8,152 nucleotides of DNA, taken from positions 1 to 8,152 of the forward strand of contig JAEWIG010000379.1 in the NCBI GenBank assembly GCA_023387295.1. The letters run 5' to 3'. The position numbers and the translations under genes are program-made. Position 1 is the stretch's first letter, and each line of letters starts with the position of its first letter. The notes below the pieces were generated by a model. The model had not been told where the DNA came from. It did no database searches and worked only from the letters and a program-made list of their open reading frames with translations. Of this stretch, positions 1 to 6,333 are shown piece by piece. Origin of the DNA: Bacillota bacterium. GTDB taxonomy: Bacteria; Bacillota; Bacilli; Bacillales; Cytobacillaceae.

Positions 1-81
1 CTCATAGACAGTGTGTTTAGAAATCTTAAACATTTTTGCTACTTCATCAGGCGTATACGTTTTTTCGTAAATGGTGTTCAC
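1..81 (-). CDS. Helix-turn-helix (excisionase/MerR-like) DNA-binding protein, N-terminal fragment
   Basis: Only the first 27 codons lie in the window; the gene runs off the left edge. The visible peptide contains YTPDEVAKMFKISKHTVYE. This is the typical start of a small winged or excisionase-type helix-turn-helix domain: a 'TxxEVAxxFxIS' first helix followed by a recognition helix beginning at 'KHTVYE'. From the family, DNA binding is expected. The partner domain and the target cannot be known, since such domains occur alone or fused to a periplasmic-binding-protein-like sensor domain. The coordinates use the GTG at 81-79. A better-placed start is the ATT at 72-70: the Shine-Dalgarno-like AGAAGGTG at 86-79 overlaps the GTG but lies 6 nt upstream of the ATT. 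I see no clear promoter of its own. The gene is divergent from the DUF4931 gene. Confidence 0.72.
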   Translation of the reverse strand, partial: MNTIYEKTYTPDEVAKMFKISKHTVYE

Positions 82-86
82 CTTCT
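79..86 (-). promoter_or_regulatory. Shine-Dalgarno site that favours an ATT start for the HTH gene
   Basis: On the minus strand AGAAGGTG is followed by the six bases AACACC and then ATT (72-70), which is the usual Bacillus spacing. The only conventional in-frame start nearby, GTG at 81-79, lies inside this site. Upstream of that GTG there is only the weaker purine run AAGAAAGAAG, directly abutting it. Initiation at ATT, giving a protein that begins (M)YEKTYTPDEVA, is therefore the better fit. This is inferred from spacing alone. Confidence 0.5.
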
Positions 87-180
87 TTCTTGACCCTTTA
101 CTAAAATACACAAAAATGACATAGATAACTGTGACTTTTGTTATGTTTCGTTGAGTTTTGTTTATTCTTGTTGGTTTTCG

Positions 181-198
181 TCACAATTTGTTCACAAT
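181..198. repeat. Tandem TCACAAT repeat with 11-bp period
   Basis: TCACAAT occurs at 181-187 and again at 192-198, so the starts are exactly 11 bp apart, about one helical turn. On the minus strand it reads ATTGTGA-N4-ATTGTGA. Direct repeats with this phasing are the usual targets of OmpR/PhoB-family response regulators, and the TTGTGA core resembles sites described for ResD of B. subtilis. A related TGTGAAT lies at 233-239 on the plus strand. The site lies between two divergent genes, 168 bp upstream of the DUF4931 start and about 100 bp upstream of the HTH gene. The binding protein is a guess. Confidence 0.35.
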
Positions 199-308
199 GT
201 TATAGGTCTAATTCCCATTAATATTCCCTGATGTGAATAATAAATGTCATCCTAGATCACACTTTGCCAATTGTCCGTTTTTTAGAGGAATGTGCTTTTT
301 TCTCGCCT

Positions 309-325
309 ATTAGAAAATATCTAAT
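309..325. repeat. Small palindrome ahead of the DUF4931 gene
   Basis: ATTAGA (309-314) and TCTAAT (320-325) form a perfect 6-bp inverted repeat around the 5-nt spacer AAATA. It directly precedes TAGAAT (327-332), which matches a SigA -10 box at five of six positions, though I find no good -35 element at 16-18 bp. A repressor site overlapping the promoter of the DUF4931 gene is possible. A repeat this short in AT-rich DNA could also be chance. Confidence 0.25.
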
Positions 326-366
326 GTAGAATAATTATATATCGAAAAAAGCAGGTGCAAACAATA

Positions 367-1128
367 ATGACAAACACACATCTTTTCTTTCAGACTGAAA
401 TTGGCCGGCAAAAGCCGAATAGCATTCGTAATAAAGAGCAGATCTGTCCTTTTTGCGAACGGGAGAAGCTCATTGATAAACTAGCAGTGGATGGTCCGAT
501 TATCTTTTTAAAAAATAAATACCCTGTTTTAGAGAATACGTATCAAACGGTTTTAATTGAAACAGATGATTGTCATGGAGAGTTATCGATTTATTCAGAG
601 GAACATTTACTTAAATTAATTAGATTTGGTCTAACTCATTGGTTACAGTTGGTTGAAAGTGGAGAGTATGAATCCGTCATCTTTTTTAAAAATCATGGGC
701 CATTATCAGGTGGCTCGATTGCGCACCCACATATGCAAATCATTGGCCTCAAGGATATGAATTATCAAGATAAGGTGCGAATGGAAGATTTTGAAGGCTT
801 AGTTATTCATGAGAGTGATGGTAGTGTTTTCTCCATCTCGACAAAGCCTCGTGCTGGATTTTATGAGTTCAATGTGAAGCTTGGGAAAATTGAAGATATA
901 TATGCATTTTCAAAATACATTCAAACTGCAGCTCATTATACATTAAACTATTTTCCATTTTCATGTAGTAGCTATAATTTATTTTTCTATCAGCTAGGTG
1001 ATAGTATTTATGCAAAAATCATTCCAAGATTTATTACAACACCTTTGTTCATCGGGTATTTAATTCCGCAAGTTCCTAATAATATAGAGTGGATAAAAAA
1101 TGACGTACGGGAGAAATATTTTGGGTAA
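367..1128 (+). CDS. DUF4931 protein, relative of galactose-1-phosphate uridylyltransferase (HIT superfamily)
   Basis: The product is 253 residues and probably cytosolic. Residues 27-30 are CPFC, and residues 114-124 are SGGSIAHPHMQ, which contains the HPHxQ active-site motif of GalT and related nucleotidyl transferases. By analogy with E. coli GalT, His122 is the likely nucleophile that becomes nucleotidylated, Asn109 in 'FKNHG' matches the GalT 'FENKG' segment, and Cys27, Cys30, His70 and His120 match the four structural zinc ligands. The protein is about 95 residues shorter than GalT (about 348), and I do not see the second set of histidines that binds iron. The C-terminal PRFITTPLFIGY block is what I associate with the DUF4931 family. 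The true substrate is unknown, and no galactose genes are nearby. I chose ATG 367 over the in-frame GTG 355 because AGGTG at 353-357 serves as its ribosome-binding site, 9 nt upstream. A RodA-like gene follows in the same direction after 123 nt. Confidence 0.85.
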   Translation: MTNTHLFFQTEIGRQKPNSIRNKEQICPFCEREKLIDKLAVDGPIIFLKNKYPVLENTYQTVLIETDDCHGELSIYSEEHLLKLIRFGLTHWLQLVESGEYESVIFFKNHGPLSGGSIAHPHMQIIGLKDMNYQDKVRMEDFEGLVIHESDGSVFSISTKPRAGFYEFNVKLGKIEDIYAFSKYIQTAAHYTLNYFPFSCSSYNLFFYQLGDSIYAKIIPRFITTPLFIGYLIPQVPNNIEWIKNDVREKYFG

Positions 1129-1148
1129 AAGGTACGGGAATTATCGCC

Positions 1149-1204
1149 AGCAACACTTCTATTGTTGTACTTTGTTTTGATAAAAAATATAATAAAGTGT
1201 TGCT
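1149..1204. repeat. Perfect 10-bp inverted repeat around the rodA-like promoter
   Basis: AGCAACACTT at 1149-1158 is exactly complementary to AAGTGTTGCT at 1195-1204, with 36 nt between the arms. The promoter TTGTAC-N17-TATAAT lies wholly in that interval. The right arm starts two bases after the -10 box and so should cover the transcription start, while the left arm lies just upstream of the -35 box. Arm centres are 46 bp apart. There is no T-run after the right arm, so it does not look like a rho-independent terminator. It could be a two-site operator, or a hairpin in transcripts reading through from the upstream gene. Confidence 0.7.
1165..1193 (+). promoter_or_regulatory. SigA-type promoter for the rodA-like gene
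   Basis: The -35 candidate is TTGTAC at 1165-1170, with the conserved TTG only. A 17-bp spacer leads to a consensus -10 box TATAAT at 1188-1193. Transcription should begin near 1200 and leave a leader of about 50 nt before ATG 1252. The element is independent of the upstream gene, so the rodA-like gene can be expressed on its own. Confidence 0.65.
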
Positions 1205-1251
1205 CCATTTAGAGCTAATATTTTTGAAGGCGAATACATTAGGAGAATGCA

Positions 1252-2424
1252 ATGACATCAAATAAAAATACTTCACTTCCTAAAATAGATGTAGGTTTAG
1301 TGCTCATTTTACTTTTATTATTTATAGTAAGCTGCATATCGATATATAGTGCTCAAACGACTGGACAATATAATGAGAATTTTCTTTTAAAACAAATCTT
1401 TTTCTATGGTGTTGGGACAGTAGTCATTGCCGCAGTCATTACGGTTGATTCCGACCAATTAAAGAAAATATCTTGGTATGTTTATGGTTTAGGTTTATTT
1501 TTGCTCGGCTTCTTAATTATTGCTCCTGAAAGCATCGCTCCGGTTATTAATGGAGCGAAAGCATGGTACCGATTACCTGGAATGTCTTTACAGCCAGCTG
1601 AACTAGTAAAGGTTTTTATCATATTAGTTCTCGCCAAGGTAATCGATGATCATCACCAAAAGAATCTGAACAAAACATTAAAGACGGATACTTGGTTGCT
1701 CATGAAAATTGGTATTGTTACCATGGTGCCTCTACTTCTCGTTATGCAGCAGCCTGATCTTGGGACAAGCTTAGTTTTTATCGCAATCATGATAGGAATG
1801 ATTTTTGTTTCAGGTATTACATGGAAACTCCTTGTTCCTATTTTTGGCGCGGGGATTTCTTTAATCGCAACGATCTTCTATTTTGTGCTTTGGCATCCTG
1901 AAATATTAGAAAAATATTTAGGGATTAAGGAATATCAGTTTGGTCGAATCTATTCATGGCTCGATCCTTATAATTATGAAAGCTCAACAGGATTTCACTT
2001 AACGCGCTCACTTCTCGCTATCGGTTCAGGGGAGACAAGTGGAAAAGGTTTTGGGCAAAGGGAAGTTTACTTGCCAGAAAGTCAAACAGACTTCATCTTT
2101 AGTATCATCGGTGAGGAATTTGGATTTATCGGGGCTAGTGTTGTAGTCAGCTTGTTCTTCTTGCTTATTTATCAAATTACAAGAATAGGCTTGGAAACGA
2201 AAAATAATTTCTACACCTATATATGTGTAGGCGTTATTAGTATGATTACCTTCCACGTATTTCAAAATATTGGGATGACAATTGGGTTACTGCCGATTAC
2301 TGGGATTCCATTACCGTTTATTAGCTATGGAGGAAGCTCATTATTAGCGAATATGCTTGCCATGGGCTTAATATTTTCGATTCGTTATCATAATCGAAAA
2401 TATATGTTCTCGAGCACTGATTAA
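1252..2424 (+). CDS. rodA: RodA/FtsW/SpoVE-family peptidoglycan glycosyltransferase
   Basis: The product is a 390-residue polytopic membrane protein; about ten hydrophobic spans are expected for the family. SEDS enzymes polymerise lipid II into glycan strands together with a class B penicillin-binding protein. Family landmarks are clear: APVINGAKAWYRLPG (about 96-110), PAELVKV, PESQTDFIFSIIGEEFGF (275-292) and the C-terminal TGIPLPFISYGGSS. Trp105 and Asp280 fall at the same residue numbers as the Trp and essential Asp known from B. subtilis RodA (393 residues), so the enzyme is probably active. Sequence resemblance is closest to RodA, but Bacillaceae often carry extra paralogues, so it may not be the main elongation enzyme. 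No mreB/C/D or penicillin-binding-protein gene is adjacent. ATG 1252 follows AGGAG at 1241-1245 with 6-nt spacing. It has its own promoter inside an inverted repeat. Confidence 0.9.
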   Translation: MTSNKNTSLPKIDVGLVLILLLLFIVSCISIYSAQTTGQYNENFLLKQIFFYGVGTVVIAAVITVDSDQLKKISWYVYGLGLFLLGFLIIAPESIAPVINGAKAWYRLPGMSLQPAELVKVFIILVLAKVIDDHHQKNLNKTLKTDTWLLMKIGIVTMVPLLLVMQQPDLGTSLVFIAIMIGMIFVSGITWKLLVPIFGAGISLIATIFYFVLWHPEILEKYLGIKEYQFGRIYSWLDPYNYESSTGFHLTRSLLAIGSGETSGKGFGQREVYLPESQTDFIFSIIGEEFGFIGASVVVSLFFLLIYQITRIGLETKNNFYTYICVGVISMITFHVFQNIGMTIGLLPITGIPLPFISYGGSSLLANMLAMGLIFSIRYHNRKYMFSSTD

Positions 2425-2456
2425 ACAAATGCTAAAAACGTTTAGTCCATTGGGGG

Positions 2457-2485
2457 AGGAGGCTTGTCGGAAAGGCAAGCCTCTT
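2457..2485. terminator. Stem-loop between the convergent rodA-like gene and germination operon
   Basis: AGGAGGCTTG (2457-2466) pairs with CAAGCCTCTT (2476-2485) through one G-T wobble. T2467-G2475 and C2468-G2474 can extend the stem and leave a GGAAA loop. It lies 32 nt after the rodA-like stop and overlaps the stop codon of the germination C-subunit gene. The plus-strand tail TTATTCAATTA is moderately T-rich. On the minus strand the stem is followed by C-rich sequence, so termination in that direction is less certain. Confidence 0.7.
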
Positions 2486-3548
2486 ATTCAATTACGCCTG
2501 TTTGAACAATGTCAACCTCTGCTTCGATATTAAAGGATAGATTTTGATAATCTTCTTCCCAATTGTTAAAGTTATAGCCTCGAATTTGCCTAATGTGTAA
2601 TTGCCCGAACCCGAGTGGATCAATTCCTTCACTTTGGAACTGTTTGATTAATTTCAATGATTCCTTTTCAATATTTTTTTCAAACTTCTTAGCCACTTTT
2701 TTTACGATTTTAGTTGTTAATTTTCCACCAGTATATTCTCTGACTTCTCCTTTTATATGAATTTGAATATCAATGAGAGACCGGTCTTTTTTATTTATAT
2801 TAAATGATCGCTTTGACTTGATACTTCTAACTGCACTTTTTACGCCTTTTTTTAAATGTATTTTCATGGTGCCTTTACTATGATTGTCAGCTAAAAGCTT
2901 AAAATAAAACATATCATCATTATGAAGCACATGAACTTCCTTATCTCCTTTAAATAAACTAATTCCACTTACTTTTACTTCATCTTCACTAATTTTTTTT
3001 ATCTCTGGGAGATAAGGATCTTTTCCCTCCATATAATAATCGCGTAAAAAAATATGTAAATTTGTAGTAGGTATATCTCTATATTTAATATTGTGAGCAA
3101 GTAAATCTTGTAAGTACTTAGAAGTACCTTTTGGTCCGTAATTTCCTTCTAATATTTCTAATGCATTTTCTGAGGAGGTTACTAAGTAATTGCGTGCCCC
3201 AATACTGGCGTCTCTTTGGTAAGCATCGACGAAATCGATAATTCCATTATCTGCGAGTTTATCTCCAAAAATTGTAATAACTAACCCACCAGTAGATAAT
3301 TCTCCTGATGTTTTTTTTTGTACATTTAATAAAATATCTCTTCTTAACTGACCTTTTGTTTTTAGTACTTTGTTTTCTACCGTTTTGTCTGGAAGATAAT
3401 TCTGTATGAGAATCGCTCCAATAACCTCTCCTTCTTCTAGTTCATCAAAAGCTGATCCTGCTTGAATATCAATATCATCTATGATTTTATTGTTAACACA
3501 TCCAACTAATACGAATGCTAACAGGATTAAGACATTTACCTTTTTCAT
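2484..3548 (-). CDS. Ger(x)C-family spore germination lipoprotein (receptor C subunit)
   Basis: The product is 354 residues. The N-terminus is a lipoprotein signal: two lysines, a hydrophobic stretch, and the lipobox LVGC with Cys17 as the expected diacylglycerol-modified residue. Family features follow: GGLVITIFGDKLA (about 88-100), a 'YRDIPTTNLHIFLRD' block (156-170), and 'GIDPLGFG' (308-315) in the C-terminal domain. C subunits sit on the outer face of the spore inner membrane and are needed for receptor function. An upstream in-frame ATG at 3614 would add 22 residues. I reject it because it would bury the signal peptide, and because ATG 3548 follows GGGTGAAGAAAAG. The ATG overlaps the B-subunit stop in an ATGA arrangement, so translation is probably coupled. 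The gene is the last of the operon. The family is certain; the ligand is not predictable. Confidence 0.9.
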   Translation of the reverse strand: MKKVNVLILLAFVLVGCVNNKIIDDIDIQAGSAFDELEEGEVIGAILIQNYLPDKTVENKVLKTKGQLRRDILLNVQKKTSGELSTGGLVITIFGDKLADNGIIDFVDAYQRDASIGARNYLVTSSENALEILEGNYGPKGTSKYLQDLLAHNIKYRDIPTTNLHIFLRDYYMEGKDPYLPEIKKISEDEVKVSGISLFKGDKEVHVLHNDDMFYFKLLADNHSKGTMKIHLKKGVKSAVRSIKSKRSFNINKKDRSLIDIQIHIKGEVREYTGGKLTTKIVKKVAKKFEKNIEKESLKLIKQFQSEGIDPLGFGQLHIRQIRGYNFNNWEEDYQNLSFNIEAEVDIVQTGVIE

Positions 3549-4633
3549 CTTTTCTTCACCCTTTTTGCAATCATGACAGAAATGAATAGAAGCGGGATAT
3601 AAATAAAAATGCATACAAATCCAGTTTTTGCTGTATACTCTTGTAATTTTGCTACTTTATCATGTGTTTGAAAAAAATTGATAACGATTAGAGTGACAAT
3701 AGTAATAAAATAGATTCCTTTTTTTTGTTGGATATGAAAAATTCTTTTTAACATCCTAGAAGCTATCCAAATGGATGTACAAATATTAGGAAGGATAACA
3801 AGCATCCATGTCGCAATGCCAATATATTCGAATCGGTCCATGAAGGGCATTTTCACAATTTTCCACATCGTTAAAGTTGCCCATATTGACTTATGTAGCT
3901 GTTCATCTGAGAAATAAGCTATCGTTAATACCATTAATCCAGTATAAATAAATGTCGTACTTAGCAATGCGAAGTGTGCCCACTTTTTAGACTTCTGTGG
4001 GTCTTTTATAAAAGGATAGAAAAATAACACAGTTTCAAAGCCGATAATGGTTAGTGACATATGATAAGAGCCTAAAAGAATATCCTTCAGGGAATGTTCC
4101 CATATCGGAAGCAAATGGTTAAAGTTGGAGAATTTTAAGTTATACCCAAAAATGAGAAACAAATAAGAAGGAAGAATAAAACCAAAAAAGGAAATCCCAA
4201 CGACTGTGCGAAATCCCCCATTAATAACATAAATAGAGAGAAGTAAAATGGCGAAAGAAAACCAAAAGGTACTTAAGTCTGGAAACATCCAGACTTGAAT
4301 GATTTCGATATAAGAGCGCAAAACCGTTAACATATTGATAAAAAAATAAACGATAAAGAGCGAGCTGATGAGCTTCCCAATTAAATTTCCCGCTACATAA
4401 ATATGTGCGGTAACGATATCTCCGTTCACGGTCTCTGCAATTTTGTAGATCATCCAGAGGTAAACATGAAGAGACAGTCCAGCGATTAAAACAGAAATCC
4501 ATGCATCCTGACTGGAGTGAATAGAGAGAGTTCTTTGAAATCCGAGTATTCCAATGCCGATCTGCATAGACAAGATTAAATAAAAGACAAGAAAAGGAGA
4601 TATTTTATATCTTTCAAGTATGATATCCTGCAT
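3545..4633 (-). CDS. GerB-family spore germination permease (receptor B subunit)
   Basis: The product is 362 residues, close to the usual 365-373 of GerAB/GerKB. It is an integral membrane protein of the amino-acid/polyamine permease superfamily with about ten predicted spans (near 11-33, 44-66, 85-108, 120-137, 145-165, 185-205, 218-242, 268-290, 306-321 and 337-356). B subunits are thought to bind the nutrient germinant. The N-terminal ISPFLVFYLILSMQIGIG is typical of the family's first helix. ATG 4633 follows AGAAGGA with about 5-nt spacing. It lies downstream of the A-subunit gene and overlaps the C-subunit gene by 4 bp. The short basic C-terminus (AKRVKKR) suggests a cytosolic end. I cannot say which germinant it recognises. 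Confidence 0.9.
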   Translation of the reverse strand: MQDIILERYKISPFLVFYLILSMQIGIGILGFQRTLSIHSSQDAWISVLIAGLSLHVYLWMIYKIAETVNGDIVTAHIYVAGNLIGKLISSLFIVYFFINMLTVLRSYIEIIQVWMFPDLSTFWFSFAILLLSIYVINGGFRTVVGISFFGFILPSYLFLIFGYNLKFSNFNHLLPIWEHSLKDILLGSYHMSLTIIGFETVLFFYPFIKDPQKSKKWAHFALLSTTFIYTGLMVLTIAYFSDEQLHKSIWATLTMWKIVKMPFMDRFEYIGIATWMLVILPNICTSIWIASRMLKRIFHIQQKKGIYFITIVTLIVINFFQTHDKVAKLQEYTAKTGFVCIFIYIPLLFISVMIAKRVKKR

Positions 4634-4657
4634 ATTTTCCTTCTCTCCCTACATTTC

Positions 4658-4726
4658 TTATTCATCAATATCCTTTTTCTTTTCCGCTTTTTTTCGGCTA
4701 TAGCGAACACGATTATTCGTTTCTAA
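4658..4726 (-). other. Out-of-frame C-terminal tail of the germination A subunit
   Basis: Just before the A-subunit stop, the minus strand reads CCA followed by seven T and then AG. Reading one base back (TTA at 4726-4724) opens 22 codons, beginning LETNNRVRYSRKK and ending at TAA 4660-4658, 24 nt before the B-subunit start. As I recall them, GerA-family proteins end with 'RP.fL...N..R' and a basic tail. This stretch supplies exactly that continuation after RPFF. It therefore looks like real coding sequence displaced by one base in a homopolymer. Either one T is missing (mutation or sequencing error) or the ribosome slips by -1 on the T-run. Confidence 0.75.
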
Positions 4727-6147
4727 AAAAATGGTCGCAAATATTGCTGGTTAAAAGGTAGCCTGATAAAGGAATCCTTTAAATCATAAAATCTTGGTGG
4801 ATAAATAGGTTCTAAAAATGGACGTCCGAGAGAAGTAAGACGCAACAAATGTGTTAACAAAATACAAAAGCAAAAGGATACACCGAGTAAGCCCCATAAC
4901 TGTGCGAATAGTAAGAAAGGAAAGCGCAGCAAGCGGATGGTGTTGCCCATTTTATATACAGGTGTTGTAAACGAAGCGAGAGCAGCCAATGCGACGATAA
5001 TGATAAGAATATTACTAGTTAGTCCAGCTTCAACAGATGCTGTCCCAATAACAATTCCTCCAAAGATACCGATGGTCTGACCGATCTTTGTCGGGAGTCT
5101 TGCCCCAGCCTCTCTCAATAATTCAATTGTTAGCTCAAGAAAAACAGCTTCTAAAATGGGTGGGAGAGGAACAATCTGTCTTGACGTAATTATCGTTCCA
5201 ATCAAATCTGTAGGAACGAGTTCATAATGATATGTAAGAATCGCGACGTAAAGCGGTGTAGCTAGAATGGAGAAGACAACAGCCGCCACTCTTATTAATC
5301 TAAAAAATGTTGCTAAAAGCCAATTTAAAAAGTAGTCTTCGAAAGAGCTGAAGAATTCTACTAACGTAGTAGGGCCAATTAAAACATGAGGTGATCCATC
5401 TACCACAATAGCAATTTTACCTTCTGCAAGAATTCCTGCTACACGGTCAGGGCGTTCTGTATCTAATAATTGTGGGAAGGGTGAGTTTGAATTATCTGAT
5501 ATTATTTGTACGATATAAGAGCTATCCGTTAAGGCATCAAACTCAATTTCTTCGATACGCTGTCTCACAGTATTAATATTTTCTTCATTTGTAATTCCGT
5601 CCATATAAAGGATGGACACTCTTGTGTTTGATAAACTGCCTACTGTAAACTCCTCAACTACAAGCTCCTTTACAGGTAATCTTTTACGAATAAGATTTAT
5701 GTTTTGCCCTAATGATTCGACAAATGCTTCTTTAGGACCGATAACAGAGGATTCAATTTCAGGCGCTGTTATGCTGCGAACAATTTCTTTCCTTGCATTG
5801 ATAACGGCGAATTTTTCTTCGTTATCAAGGGTTAACATGACATAGCCATTTAATAGCTTTTGTTCAATTTTGGTCATATCACTTGATAGTTGAATGTCAG
5901 TTAAGGGGATAAATCCCTTAACTTCCTCAATGCAATGTATTTCTGCCCCTAATAGTGGGGGAAGAATGCTTTGCTGAATAATTTGTTCATCAACTAAGGT
6001 CGCCATAAAGGTTAAGCAAAATGGGATATTTGTTTTATCATTGCGATAAGACGATTTCGAATAGTCCTTTGATTTTTTTAATATGTTTTCCCAATCATTT
6101 TCGTTATTCGGCGTATTTTCTTTTTTTCTATTAAGCCATTTTTTCAT
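4723..6147 (-). CDS. GerA-family spore germination protein (receptor A subunit), C-terminus probably frameshifted
   Basis: The product is 474 residues as read. A large soluble N-terminal region (about 1-270) contains the family blocks ITAPEIESSVIGPKEAF (127-143) and RPDRVAGILAEGK (232-244). The C-terminal half is membrane-embedded, with hydrophobic stretches near 278-308, 325-345, 355-375, 378-398 and 405-433 and the strongly conserved REAGARLPTKIGQTIGI (345-361). A subunits join B and C in the inner membrane of the spore and, from published GerA work, may form an ion channel. ATG 6147 follows GGTGA with about 5-nt spacing. The frame ends at TAG 4725-4723 inside a T7 run. The family tail continues in the -1 frame to 4658, giving 496 residues if joined. 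It is the first gene of the operon, with order A-B-C. I did not identify a clear SigG promoter in the 78 nt before it. Confidence 0.92.
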   Translation of the reverse strand: MKKWLNRKKENTPNNENDWENILKKSKDYSKSSYRNDKTNIPFCLTFMATLVDEQIIQQSILPPLLGAEIHCIEEVKGFIPLTDIQLSSDMTKIEQKLLNGYVMLTLDNEEKFAVINARKEIVRSITAPEIESSVIGPKEAFVESLGQNINLIRKRLPVKELVVEEFTVGSLSNTRVSILYMDGITNEENINTVRQRIEEIEFDALTDSSYIVQIISDNSNSPFPQLLDTERPDRVAGILAEGKIAIVVDGSPHVLIGPTTLVEFFSSFEDYFLNWLLATFFRLIRVAAVVFSILATPLYVAILTYHYELVPTDLIGTIITSRQIVPLPPILEAVFLELTIELLREAGARLPTKIGQTIGIFGGIVIGTASVEAGLTSNILIIIVALAALASFTTPVYKMGNTIRLLRFPFLLFAQLWGLLGVSFCFCILLTHLLRLTSLGRPFLEPIYPPRFYDLKDSFIRLPFNQQYLRPFF

Positions 6148-6225
6148 AAAATCACCGTCAATTATGGAATATACTTATCTTTGCCAATAATGGGAGTAAT
6201 ATGAATGTTAATGAAGAAGTTTATA

Positions 6226-6260
6226 ACAAAAAAGAATCCGCGTAGTGGATTCTTTTTTGT
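6226..6260. terminator. Strong rho-independent terminator, best oriented for the yuzL-like gene
   Basis: ACAAAAAAGAATCC (6226-6239) and GGATTCTTTTTTGT (6247-6260) form a perfect 14-bp stem with a 7-nt loop. Each strand has a T6 run in the 3' half of the stem. Read on the minus strand it lies 74 nt after the stop of the 44-codon yuzL-like gene and 78 nt before the germination operon start. It should end yuzL transcription and insulate the operon. A smaller stem (GCTCCA 6273-6278 with TGGAGC 6288-6293) lies in the same trailer. Confidence 0.85.
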
Positions 6261-6333
6261 AAAGTGGGAGAAGCTCCAAATAAGGGATGGAGCATCAAAT
6301 TATAGAAATTTATTTATCTCCTTCGGGTTTGAA

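Noticed and set aside
334..362. Perfect minus-strand TATAAT (339-334) with TTTGCA 16 bp upstream, as promoter of the HTH gene
   Set aside because: It would give a leader of about 250 nt, and its -35 would overlap the DUF4931 start region. In DNA this AT-rich, a lone perfect -10 box is weak evidence.
1149..1204. Reading the 10-bp inverted repeat as a terminator for the DUF4931 gene
   Set aside because: The loop is 36 nt and no T-run follows the right arm, unlike a rho-independent terminator.
1008..1276. Two minus-strand frames of 66 codons across the DUF4931-rodA spacer
   Set aside because: They overlap each other and the promoter with its inverted repeat, and their sequences look non-coding.
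2026..2265. Minus-strand 79-codon frame
   Set aside because: It is antisense to the catalytic region of the rodA-like gene. It shows no ribosome-binding site or known motif.
3549..3614. 22-residue N-terminal extension of the germination C subunit from ATG 3614
   Set aside because: It would precede a proper lipoprotein signal peptide with unrelated residues and lies within the B-subunit gene. ATG 3548 has its own ribosome-binding site and the typical ATGA overlap.
6301..6333. Possible second small minus-strand gene after an AAGGAG sequence downstream of yuzL
   Set aside because: No start codon lies at a usable distance, and the only nearby ATG frame runs through the terminator.
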